From: Ephemerocybe angulata
Taxonomy: Eukaryota; Basidiomycota; Agaricomycetes; Agaricales; Psathyrellaceae
Assembly (NCBI GenBank): GCA_013368325.1
Contig: JAACJK010000177.1
Coordinates: forward strand, 62,001-126,000
Length of the DNA: 64,000 bases
Reading direction: 5' to 3'
The translations under genes were made by a program, and so were the position numbers. Below are positions 56,006-64,000 of this stretch, in pieces; within the stretch, counting starts at the first letter, position 1, and every line of letters begins with the position of its first letter. The notes beneath the pieces are model-generated. The model saw only the letters and a program-made list of their open reading frames with translations, ran no database searches and had not been told where the DNA came from.

Positions 56006-56874
56006 GGGAATACAAGCAAAATTCGCTCAAATATGAGTTCTATTTACTTTGAGTTCTATTTACAAATGAATGTGCTTCAAGTCTTCAACTGATTCAGTGT
56101 CCTCGACGCTCGTTTGAACTTTGAAGCGATGCAGCAGCACGCATGGATGCGTCCGAGTTACCATTTCCGTTCCGGCAGAGCCAGGGCCGGCCACCGAAGC
56201 TCGGAGATTGATGGCATCCTGATTGCTCGATGCCATTGTCCTGCGCTCGGCTATGCCAATTCTCTATAAAATGTAAGCACAGTGAGACTAGAAGCACTCG
56301 GACTAACCTGAGATGGTGGTGGAGGAAGAAGGGCAAGCAAACAGATGTTGGACGAAGTGCGGAACGAAGCCGCACCTTGGCCGCACAGCCGCACGCAATA
56401 TAAATAGACAGCGCCCAGACGTAATGAGACTCAATCGAACACTTATATGGTCGCTGGCAGGCTTCGTGGTTTCACACCCTTTCTTTCTTTCCCCCATGCC
56501 TGCCATGTCGTCTGTAAGCCGCCTCCCTCCCTTGAATCCCTCCTTTATCCGCCCTCGCTGCCTCGCTGGAAAGCGTGCTCAGCAGCATTTACTTCCGTGC
56601 TGAGATGGGGTTATGGCTTATCCCGCCCACCATTCCAGGTAAGTATCCGTCAAAAGATCTGCCATAGCTCCAGGCTTACCAGCATTCTGGAAAAAAGAGA
56701 GCCCAACCGATGATTTCGAGCTCGCCTTTGCCTTTTCAGGTCCTTTGACGACCACTTTGCCCCCAAAATCCTGCCGTCCATCCCAAATCACGACGATAAT
56801 CGCCATTTTCCTTGCCGCCCATCACCTGCGAGCGTTTTTTTTCATCACTCGCACCTCTTCCCTTCTCTCCCTCG
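56006..56874. other. 5' non-coding region of the hAT transposase gene
   Basis: No separate gene supported. A pyrimidine-rich stretch precedes the start codon at 56875 (CTTCCCTTCTCTCCCTCG), common just upstream of basidiomycete start codons. Confidence 0.45.
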
Positions 56875-59800
56875 ATGCCCAGCACCAAGAAGCGCAAGGC
56901 GGCCAAGGCCCAGGTCATCGACTCTTCAGACGACGACGCCGCTGCATCAGACAACAGCCATGACAGCCCGAATACTGCTGGAAGCCAGGTAGTCCCACCT
57001 GCGGCTGGAGAGGGCCTCACGACACAACAGGCGTTTGACCGCCGGTACAAGACCGACAAGCATTCAGACGAAGAAGTTCTTGGTATGTCCTATTTGGTTA
57101 ACGCTGTGTTTACGAGCTAACATCTTTTCGCAGCGCTTCAAATGAAGGCATGGAAGTCGCCCGTTTACGCTCACTTCAAGAGTCCCCCGGACATAACCAA
57201 GGTGAAAGGTGTAACTCGTTATACCTTTGTCTGCAAAAAGTGCGCATTTCTATCTCTTTCAAGGTCGTTTCATACTCATCTCTGTTGCAGAAGCCCCTCT
57301 ATCACGGTTAGTCGTGCTCGGCACGATGATAGCACGAGCAACCTCAAGCGACATGTCGTGGGATGCGAACACAGGGACACCAACGAGTCTCGGGCCATGG
57401 AAGCCTACGCCCATGGGTCGAAGTACGACGAGGTCGTTCATCGCCTCAAGATTTGTTTCTGGTTAGCACGCCGACGCCGTCCAACCCTCATTGCGGAGGA
57501 CCCCGAGCTCATCGAGATCTTCCTCAACCTCAACGCCAACTGTGTTACTCCCAAGCGCACCACCATCATGCGCGATACTCTTGAGGTGTACGAAGAATCG
57601 AAGGTCGCTGTCGCAACCTTTCTCCAAGTAAGTCTTCCGCTTTGTCAACTGTCGTTCAATTACTTATAATCTTCCAGTCCATCGACCGCAAAATTTCAAT
57701 TGCTGTGGACGGATGGACTTCGCCCAACACGATTTCATTCATCGGAATCGTCGTCTCTTTCGTCCACAAGGGCAAGCTCGACGGCTTCACGCTCGACTTC
57801 GTCAAAGCGTCGCAGGCCCATACCGGCAAGTACCTCGCCGAACGAATTGCAGAGTGCCTTCGGGACTTTGGGATTGAGAAGAAGGTAGGAGACTCTCTAC
57901 GTATCCTGACTCTTTTGCTGACCATCATGTACATGTAGCTACTTGCGATAACCGCCGACAACGCCTCCAACAACGATACGCTCATCACCGAGCTCTCAAA
58001 ATTGATCCCAAGCTTCCCGGGAAAGAAGAATCAAGTGCGATGCTTCGCGCATATTCTGAACCTTGTCGCAAAGGTATGTTCATAGTTATCGTACTTACCT
58101 ACTATTGTAACTTATCATCGTCTCTTGCAGGCTATGCTTTCTGCCTTCGTCTCCAAGAAGAAGAAGTCCATCACTGACACCAACGCTGAGCCCGAAGCCG
58201 ACGCTGAGCCCGAAGCTGATGACGACGAAGACTTGCCGGCACTCGTCGACGACGAGGACAGTGACGATGAGGGCGAGGGCGACGAAACCGACGAGGACGA
58301 AGACGAAGATGGCGAAGAAGATTCGGAAGATGAGGAGGACGTGGTGGACGACGTTGCACGGAGCGATGCGAATACGGTGTCAGATGTCACCGCTGAGGCT
58401 GGTCTCGACAATCGAGTCCCCGCTCTCAGCGCTATGTCTGCACGTCTCGGGCAGAACTCGATTACAAAGGTATGTTCTCTTTGTACCCCAGTACGATTGA
58501 TGTTCATGCAACCCAGCTTCGCAAGCTCGCTATCAAGATAGTACACAGTCCAACACTACTTGAAGACCTTTACCTCGCATGCGACAAGGCGAAGATTCCT
58601 CGTAAGAAGATGGTGCGGGATGTTGCGACCCGCTGGAACAGCACCGCCGACCTCATCGCCCGTGGACTCGAACTTCGACCTGCCCTGGAGACTCTCGTGC
58701 TTATGTCTGCCCATAACAAGCCCCGGGGTGTTCGTCTTGGCCGCTTTCGTCTGGATGCAGAGGAGTGGGACATGTTGGAGGAGCTCGGGCCTTTACTCGA
58801 TGTACGTGCTTCGTGATTCATGCGACTGTCGTATCATGTTGTCAGTACCCATGTAACGTATTCTATCTAGACCCTCACGTATGCCACAAAGGAGATATCA
58901 CGCTCTAAGGTCCCCCTCATCCACGAAGTTATACCTTTCATCGACACGCTGACCTCGACATTCGACGAATACATCGACGGCTCTCAGTACCAGAGCGTCG
59001 TTCGTCACGCAGCTCTTCGTGGATTGATCATGCTCAACAAGTATTACAGTCGGACGGATGACTCCGACGTCTTCCGAGTTGCTATGCGTACGTGAATAGT
59101 TTGTCAACGGTGATATGTTTCGGCAACTGACCTTGAGTTCTCTTTAGTTATGTCACCTCGGATGAAGTCCCATTATATGGCGACTCATGGCTGGCCGGAA
59201 GAGTGGATTCTGAAGGCCAAGTCCATCGGTAGGACTATCTGGCAAACCCAGTATCGCCCGGCACCCCCGGCGGAAGCTGAGACATCCACCGCTGCATCGC
59301 AGGATTTATCTCGTGGCGTGCGTAACATCCATTAACATTTGTTCAGTTATCTATTAGGCTATTACTAACTCCAGTTGCTATGTAGGATCGATTCAAAGCA
59401 GCTCGAGAGCGCTTCAAAGCCCACGGCGCGCAGCACGGGGACGGCATTGAAGCGTCTGACCCTTACGAAGAATGGATCTCGTCCCCACCTGTCATGACCT
59501 CTTCCGACCCCATCACGTATTGGACGGGTATGCTTGCTGCCGGTGACCTCCTCGCACCAATGGCGCTCGACTACCTGACTGCACCTGGTATGTGACTGTG
59601 AACTTGTGATTGATGAGCGTTGAGCACACAACTGACCATACATTTCTATTAGCTACCTCAACCGACGTTGAGCGCGCGTTTTCGAGGGGTGGACTGACGG
59701 TTAGTAAGCTTCGACACTCGCTGGCGGATAAGACAACCAAGGCATCCACAGTGCTTGGTTCATGGCATGAGCATGGTGGTCTTATTCCGTTCGATGACCT

Positions 59801-59894
59801 TGTGGCCAAGTTCAAGCAGAAGAGGAAACGGGGTAAAAAGAAGGCTCGGGGACTTGAGGAAGCCCCGACGGAGCTAATTGAATTGGATTCGTGA
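56875..59894 (+). CDS. hAT transposase, BED-type finger, 815 aa, intact
   Basis: Eleven exons (56875-57082, 57134-57239, 57291-57627, 57678-57884, 57939-58073, 58131-58469, 58517-58801, 58871-59087, 59148-59317, 59386-59587, 59653-59894) join without a stop. Order: basic start PSTKKRKAAKAQ; acidic linker; a BED-like DNA-binding region (YTFVCKK, then ARHDDSTSNLKRHVVGC), with one of the usual Cys pair missing, as is common in this fungal group; catalytic core with D in IAVDGWTSPN and D in ITADNASNND, then CFAHILNLVAK; an acidic insertion (about 58195-58350); RWNSTADLI; and the C-terminal dimerisation block STDVERAFSRGGLTVSKLR, whose E is the third catalytic acid. The tail is basic (KRKRGKKKA). 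Confidence 0.93.
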
Positions 59895-59974
59895 TGTAGA
59901 CTGTAGTAGTGTAGACTTATATAGTATATTTAAGTCTATGTCCATGGTATGTGAGTGAGTTCATGGTCATCTTG

Positions 59975-60158
59975 CGGGTTTACCTGCAGGTATACGGCAG
60001 GTACCTGGTAATACCTGCGTTGTGCAAGTACTCGCAAGACCTGCGAGTATATGACCGGCGAGTCCCGGTGATCCGCGGACACGGGTGCGGGTCGATCCAG
60101 GTGTGATTATTTCGGTGCCAGGTACCTGCCGGCCGGGTCCAGGTATACCTGCGAGTGG
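59975..60158. repeat. hAT right subterminal ACCTGC motif cluster
   Basis: Multiple ACCTGC/GCAGGTA motifs (TTACCTGCAGGTATA, GCAGGTACCTGG, ATACCTGCG, AGACCTGCGAG, GGTACCTGCC, TATACCTGCGAG), mirroring the left end. Inverted pairs would form several small hairpins. Confidence 0.75.
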
Positions 60159-60175
60159 ACTCGTGAACACCCTTA

Positions 60176-60183
60176 ATTGCCGA
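60176..60183 (+). repeat. 8-bp target-site duplication, right copy
   Basis: ATTGCCGA, identical to 55834-55841. Confidence 0.95.
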
Positions 60184-61024
60184 CTTGATGAAAGTGAAGG
60201 AATCAGGGGCTATGAGCGACGACGAACTCGGCGACATCTTCGAGGGCCGTCTAAACGACCACCTGCTCGATTTCCACCTCACAGGCGCATCGATACTACG
60301 CCTGTTGCGCAGCACAGGCTCCATCATATCGGGCTCCTTCGTGCTTGAGCTCATGTTTCCGGGCGCATTCAATCCGGGCGACATCGACTTCTACACGCCG
60401 TACCAGGAGGCCGACATTGTCATACATTATCTCACCCGCAAAGGTTACTCCACGTGCAGGCAGGTGTATGGGGCGTTGGATGGACCGCCGATGGGGTACC
60501 GCGCGTCAGAGATGGCGGACTCCACAAAGGAGATATACGAGCTTCGCGATCGCCACCGCCGAAAGATCAATGTCATCGTCTCTGTGTCGAGCCCCATCAT
60601 TTGTTTGCTCCATTTCCACTCAAGCATCGTGATGAACTACTTCGCCCACCATGGCCTTGTCTCTCTTTACAGGAAACTCACGCTCAGAAGGATCGGCCTC
60701 TCCAACTATTACAAGCTCGCCCCCAAGCACATAGAAGACTGTTTCCGCAAGTACGCAGAGCGACGCTTCAAGATATGGACTCACCTCAAGGAACCTCACA
60801 TGTGTGGAGAGGATGTCCGCTGCCCCCGAGCCCATCGGTCTTTGTTCGACAGGGACGTCCTGCACATTCGCCTTCCCCCTTACACTCTGTCGCCCCCGGG
60901 TTTGCTTCGGAACATGGAAGCCAGCGTGTGCGCATGGAGGCTGGCGTCCGGCATCAACTGTGCCGAGTCCACCTTCGATACGACGGGATACGCCTTTGCT
61001 GATACAGACTTCGGATGTGAGTGA
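60184..61024 (+). pseudogene. 3' part of the hAT-split gene: nucleotidyltransferase-like domain (copy 3)
   Basis: Resumes in frame with exon 55790-55841 once the hAT element and one duplication copy are discounted. Motifs: IISGSFVLELMFPGAF (GS at 60331-60336), GDIDFYTPYQEADIV (D-x-D at 60380-60388), RRKINVIVS, FHSSIVMNYFAHHGLVSLY, KLTLRRIGLSNYYKLAPKHI and CPRAHRSLFDRDVLHI. The spacing G-S-x(~15)-D-x-D and a later beta strand fit a nucleotidyltransferase fold; the expected third acid (position N of KINV) is Asn. Best preserved of the three family members here. A donor at 61016 could add a short extra exon at about 61088. As it stands, a separate product would need an internal start (ATG 60188 or 60212). 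Confidence 0.7.
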
Positions 61025-61402
61025 TCTGATTTTTGGTCGCACCGAAAGGGGGCGGGACTGAATTATATGGCAGACATCAACCACTAGTGCAGTCTACAAC
61101 TTAACACACGAACGATTCGAGTTATATATACATGTACTACGAGAGTCACCTGGAGTGACTCTCATTCCCAAGATGAATGCAATTGATTTGCACGCTATAT
61201 CACATCATGCGAGGGGGCGGATACATTTGAGGACAGTACGTATCAGGTAGGACCGAGGTAATAATGTGGGGAGAGGACTACATATACGGAACATGAGCAT
61301 ATGGTCTATTACCTGTCGTGAGGGGCGCCCTAATTATATTAGCGCGAGGACATGAAGCGTGGTAGATGCGGTCACATTAACACCCTACTCCCCTCCACCA
61401 TC
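61025..61402. other. intergenic, nothing recognised
   Basis: 378 bp with a TATATATACATG stretch at 61123-61134. It may hold the end of the previous gene and the promoter of the next. Confidence 0.35.
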
Positions 61403-62194
61403 ATGAGTAAAAGCATTCTCGACGACACCCAGGTTTACGAGGGACCGGGATGCAAGCGATCAAAACTCAATACTGTCGAAATGCCTGTGGGAGACAGTGG
61501 TGGATCCCAGGAGAACCAGCGCCTGAGACGCTTCCGCGTACCGCACGACGTACACCTATGGCGAGACGCCGACCTGGAGTACAGAAACTCATTCTTGAAG
61601 GCCGAAGAAGTAGACGTACATGGTTGGGGGAAGCACCAAGAAGTCACTTATGAGCGAGATGGGGAAGGATACTACTTAGGTGAGCGCCAGTTTGTGATCA
61701 CAGCCGAGTCAGAGGCCAATTACGGAGCACACCTTCCAGGAGAGGAAGCAGAAGAGCATTTATTCAAATGCTGGAAATTTAGCTTACAGATGGTTCCACG
61801 GGAGCCATGCGAAGAGCAGGCGAGGGCGGAAGGACTAACGTGGGGGGACATAGAAGACAGACACAGAGACGCAAACGCTGGTATATATGAGCTCGGGAGG
61901 ATTTTGGAAGAAGAAAGGCGCGTTCTATTTACGGTACACGGTAGGCTGCAGCGATGGAGGGCGATGATAACTAAGGAGGAAGCAAAATGGGAAAGGGCGA
62001 CGAGACTCGTCACGTCGGCACTGGATTTACCCCAAAGGGAGGAGTATGAATGGAAAAAGGAGTCTAGGAAGCGGTGGATCGCGAGACTAAAGCACGGATT
62101 CACGGCGAAAGAGAGTACGCACATATCACCTTATGACCTCAGCGATGGAGATCGAAAGCGAGTCGAGGAATGGAACTACGACGACGACGTTTGA
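61403..62194 (+). CDS. hypothetical protein, 263 aa
   Basis: Single-exon frame from the ATG at 61403 (MSKSILDDTQVYEGPGCKRS). Hydrophilic, with an N-terminal basic GCKRSKLN and a long charged helical middle (EDRHRDANAGIYELGRILEE, ERRVLFTVHGRLQRWRAMIT, EEYEWKKESRKRWIARLKH) likely to form a coiled coil. No family recognised. It overlaps by 62 bp a second frame (62133-62489) that also looks coding, so a one-base indel near 62150-62190 may have split a longer gene. Confidence 0.55.
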   Translation: MSKSILDDTQVYEGPGCKRSKLNTVEMPVGDSGGSQENQRLRRFRVPHDVHLWRDADLEYRNSFLKAEEVDVHGWGKHQEVTYERDGEGYYLGERQFVITAESEANYGAHLPGEEAEEHLFKCWKFSLQMVPREPCEEQARAEGLTWGDIEDRHRDANAGIYELGRILEEERRVLFTVHGRLQRWRAMITKEEAKWERATRLVTSALDLPQREEYEWKKESRKRWIARLKHGFTAKESTHISPYDLSDGDRKRVEEWNYDDDV

Positions 62195-62489
62195 AACTGT
62201 CAAGGAGACTCCACACTGGCCAATGAAGGAGGTGGGCGACGAGAGGGTGAACGTAATTAAGCGGGAGGGAGGATGGAAGCAGAAGGCGCCGTACCACCCG
62301 CACCATGTACTTATACGCCCATGTGGGATAAACTACTGCGACGACGAAGTCAATCCGCGAAATATAACGGAAAACACACTGTTTGAACCTAATGGTGGAG
62401 TACAGAATTATGGAATCCCGGAGTGTCAAGCCCAAACCGGGGCGGCGATTGCGCATGCGGAGCATAGGATGCCGAGGGGCCCGCCCTAG
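62133..62489 (+). CDS. possible frameshifted extension or separate small protein, up to 118 aa
   Basis: Frame -1 relative to the preceding gene. Composition is protein-like (ETVKETPHWPMKEVGDERVN, GWKQKAPYHPHHVLIRPCGI, NYCDDEVNPRNITENTLFEP), unlike random frames here, which are Arg/Ser-rich. There is a start codon at 62133 but the first ~20 residues overlap the other gene. No family recognised. Confidence 0.4.
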   Translation: MTSAMEIESESRNGTTTTTFETVKETPHWPMKEVGDERVNVIKREGGWKQKAPYHPHHVLIRPCGINYCDDEVNPRNITENTLFEPNGGVQNYGIPECQAQTGAAIAHAEHRMPRGPP

Positions 62490-62751
62490 AAGGCTTGCAA
62501 GATCAGGTGCCGCCGTCGAAGGCCCCCCTATCGCTGAATGTACGGACGAAGAAGACGATGCAGAGGACGGAGAGGAATGGGTAGTTAGATGAGATTTTGA
62601 GTACAGTCGCACGTATGTAGACATATAGAATGCTATCGAAGACATAAAAGTACATAGAGGTACAAGACATATAAATGGCCTAAGTAAAGGGAAAGCTAAG
62701 CAAGGGAAGGCATGCGCTCGTGTCCATGCTCTCTCGGAAACGGCGCGCACT

Positions 62752-63270
62752 GCGCACATCCACGCACTCTCCCGCATAGAGGAGAGTGCGTCTCCAAGCC
62801 GCCGCATCGGGCAGCAAGGAGTGGATGGAGGCGGGGCGCTGCGCACATCCACGCACTCTCCCGCATAGAGGAGAGTGCGTCTCCAAGCCGCCGCATCGGG
62901 CAGCAAGGAGTGGATGGAGGCGGGGCGCAGCGCACATCCACGCACTCTCCCGCATCGAGGAGAGCGCGTCTCCAAGCCGCCGCATCGGGCAGCAAGGAGT
63001 GGATGGAGGCGGGGCGCTGCGCACATCCACGCACTCTCCCGCATAGAGGAGAGTGCGTCTCCAAGCCGCCGCATCGGGCAGCCAGGAGTGGATGGGGCCG
63101 GCGCAAAATTGCGCGCATCCGCGCACTCTCCCGCATCGATGAGAGCGCGTCTCCAAGCCGCCGCATCGGGCAGCAAGGAGCGGATGGAACCGGCGCTCAC
63201 GGCGTACATGCAGCACTCTCCCGCATCGAGGAGAGCGCCTATCCAAGCCGGCGCGTCGGGCAGCAAGGAG
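62752..63270 (+). repeat. 89-bp minisatellite with hairpin units, about six copies
   Basis: Units start GCGCACATCCACGCACTCTC at 62752, 62841, 62930 and 63019, then diverge at about 63111 and 63203. Each holds an 11-bp stem, ACGCACTCTCC / GGAGAGTGCGT, around the 8-nt loop CGCATAGA; some copies have one stem mismatch. Because 89 is not a multiple of three, long frames open on both strands across it; these are artefacts. Confidence 0.93.
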
Positions 63271-64000
63271 TGAATCGAGAGGAGGAGGGTATGGCGGAGG
63301 GTGGGCATGTGCGGACACTCGAGCGTAGCTATGGTCGTAATTGGAGGGAATGTGACTGAGGGTGGCGACAGTGGGCGCTGAGGATGGCATAACGAGCGGA
63401 AGGGGGTATGGGGGCTAAACGGTGGGGGTCAACGCGAAAGGAGGGAAGTGGGAGGTATATAAACGCGTCAGCGCCCGCAATCCGTGAACGATTCCGGGTG
63501 TGGATTCAAGAGCCGGGGCGGGGCGCTTCAGCGGCTGGCAGAAGGGAAGGGGGGAAGAAAGTAAAAAGTAAGGGCTCACCATTCATTAGCCCCAGCCGTC
63601 GAGTCCTCCTGCACCGCGCCCGAGAGTGTGTGACCAACAAGAGGGGAGGCGGGGAACAGGCCATGGAGGGGGGAGGTAAGAAAAGAGAGGAGAAAAGTCG
63701 ACGTGACGTGACCTTTGTGACGCGGTTTTCATGGGCTACCTCGGATCAAGACCGTAGGGCGATTTCAACCTCCGATTCGGGCTTGACACACCGGCAATCC
63801 ATGCAGAATATTGGAAGGACATGATTTGCGAACCACAAGAGTCACATAGAAGGACCCACAGAGGGTTCGACACCAGACAAGAAGGGTGTTGCGGGCGGGC
63901 GGGCGGCGTAGATAGGAAGGGTAGGTAGGCGTGCATTGGGGAGAAGGCGAGGGAAGAAACACGACCGAAAGGGGGTGTACACATTGATGGATTTGATGGG
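63271..64000. other. purine-rich non-coding sequence to window end
   Basis: G/A-rich on the plus strand with GGGAGG and GAAGG runs; open frames here reflect base composition. No gene, RNA or terminal repeat seen. Confidence 0.45.

Larger units (their letters stand above)
55842..60175 (+). mobile_element. hAT DNA transposon, complete, 4334 bp
   Basis: Ends are the perfect 17-bp inverted repeats TAAGGGTGTTCACGAGT (55842-55858 and 60159-60175), flanked by the exact 8-bp duplication ATTGCCGA. Inside is one intact eleven-exon transposase gene on the plus strand. Both subterminal regions are packed with ACCTGC/GCAGGTA motifs in both orientations, as expected for transposase binding. Identical TIRs and duplications plus an open transposase indicate a recent, possibly still active, insertion. 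It sits in a coding exon of the acidic nucleotidyltransferase-like gene, same orientation. Confidence 0.96.

Noticed and set aside
62139..63390. Very long open frames on both strands across 62.1-63.4 kb (up to 389 codons)
   Set aside because: They are produced by the 89-bp GC-rich minisatellite, whose unit lacks stops in several frames; the same peptide recurs in shifted frames and has no domain.
1..64000. CRISPR arrays, bacterial operons, prophage or rRNA genes
   Set aside because: Spliceosomal introns and eukaryotic transposons throughout; no regularly spaced short identical repeats with unique spacers and no rRNA-like blocks were seen.

Overview
The window looks like a transposon-rich, accessory stretch of a basidiomycete (Agaricomycetes) nuclear genome. 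The evidence is many short spliceosomal introns (about 43-80 bp, GT..AG) in nearly every gene, a chromodomain Ty3/gypsy element, a Plavaka-type transposase, a giant single-exon Helitron, a BED-finger hAT transposon and a DUF6698 gene. There is no tRNA, rRNA or bacterial-type operon signal. Exon structures below were spliced by eye, requiring consensus sites and phase continuity.

Layout. 1-5.57 kb: minus-strand chromovirus (3' LTR cut by the window edge, then integrase-chromodomain, RT/RNase H, protease, gag). It is dead through five in-frame stops, and its gag/pol junction carries a canonical -1 slippery heptamer. 6.57-11.8 kb: a DUF6698 gene and three unrecognised genes (a tail-anchored-looking protein, a five-exon Cys/His protein, a three-exon protein). 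12.2-13.97 kb: adjoining gene fragments of a ubiquitin-specific protease (UBP6-like) and translation elongation factor 2, the latter rearranged and partly duplicated. 15.1-18.26 kb: an intact ten-exon gene of unknown function. 18.5-23.3 kb: an intact twelve-exon Plavaka-like transposase followed by ~189-bp tandem repeats. 24.86-25.15 kb: an isolated LTR of the same family as the first element, abutting a decayed nucleotidyltransferase-like gene. 26.1-28.5 kb: a truncated Helitron N-terminal ORF. 28.75-29.22 kb: a small predicted secreted C2H2 protein. 29.2-32.97 kb: mostly non-coding. 32.97-40.69 kb: a full-length Helitron Rep/helicase with a C-terminal USP-like cysteine-protease domain.

41.7-62.5 kb is a gene-dense accessory block: four small unrecognised genes, a divergent pair (587 aa minus, 305 aa plus), a frameshifted nucleotidyltransferase-like gene, and a large gene encoding an acidic N-terminus joined to the same nucleotidyltransferase-like domain. 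That last gene is split by a complete hAT transposon (55842-60175) with 17-bp TIRs, an exact 8-bp target duplication and an intact 815-aa transposase; removing the element and one duplication copy rejoins the reading frame. The window ends in an 89-bp minisatellite whose units contain a hairpin.

The most interesting themes are the Helitron with a protease domain, the clean hAT insertion in a coding exon, and three diverged copies of one GS-x-D-x-D (nucleotidyltransferase-like) family. Gene functions in the 41-62 kb block are not known to me; linking them into one system is only a hypothesis.
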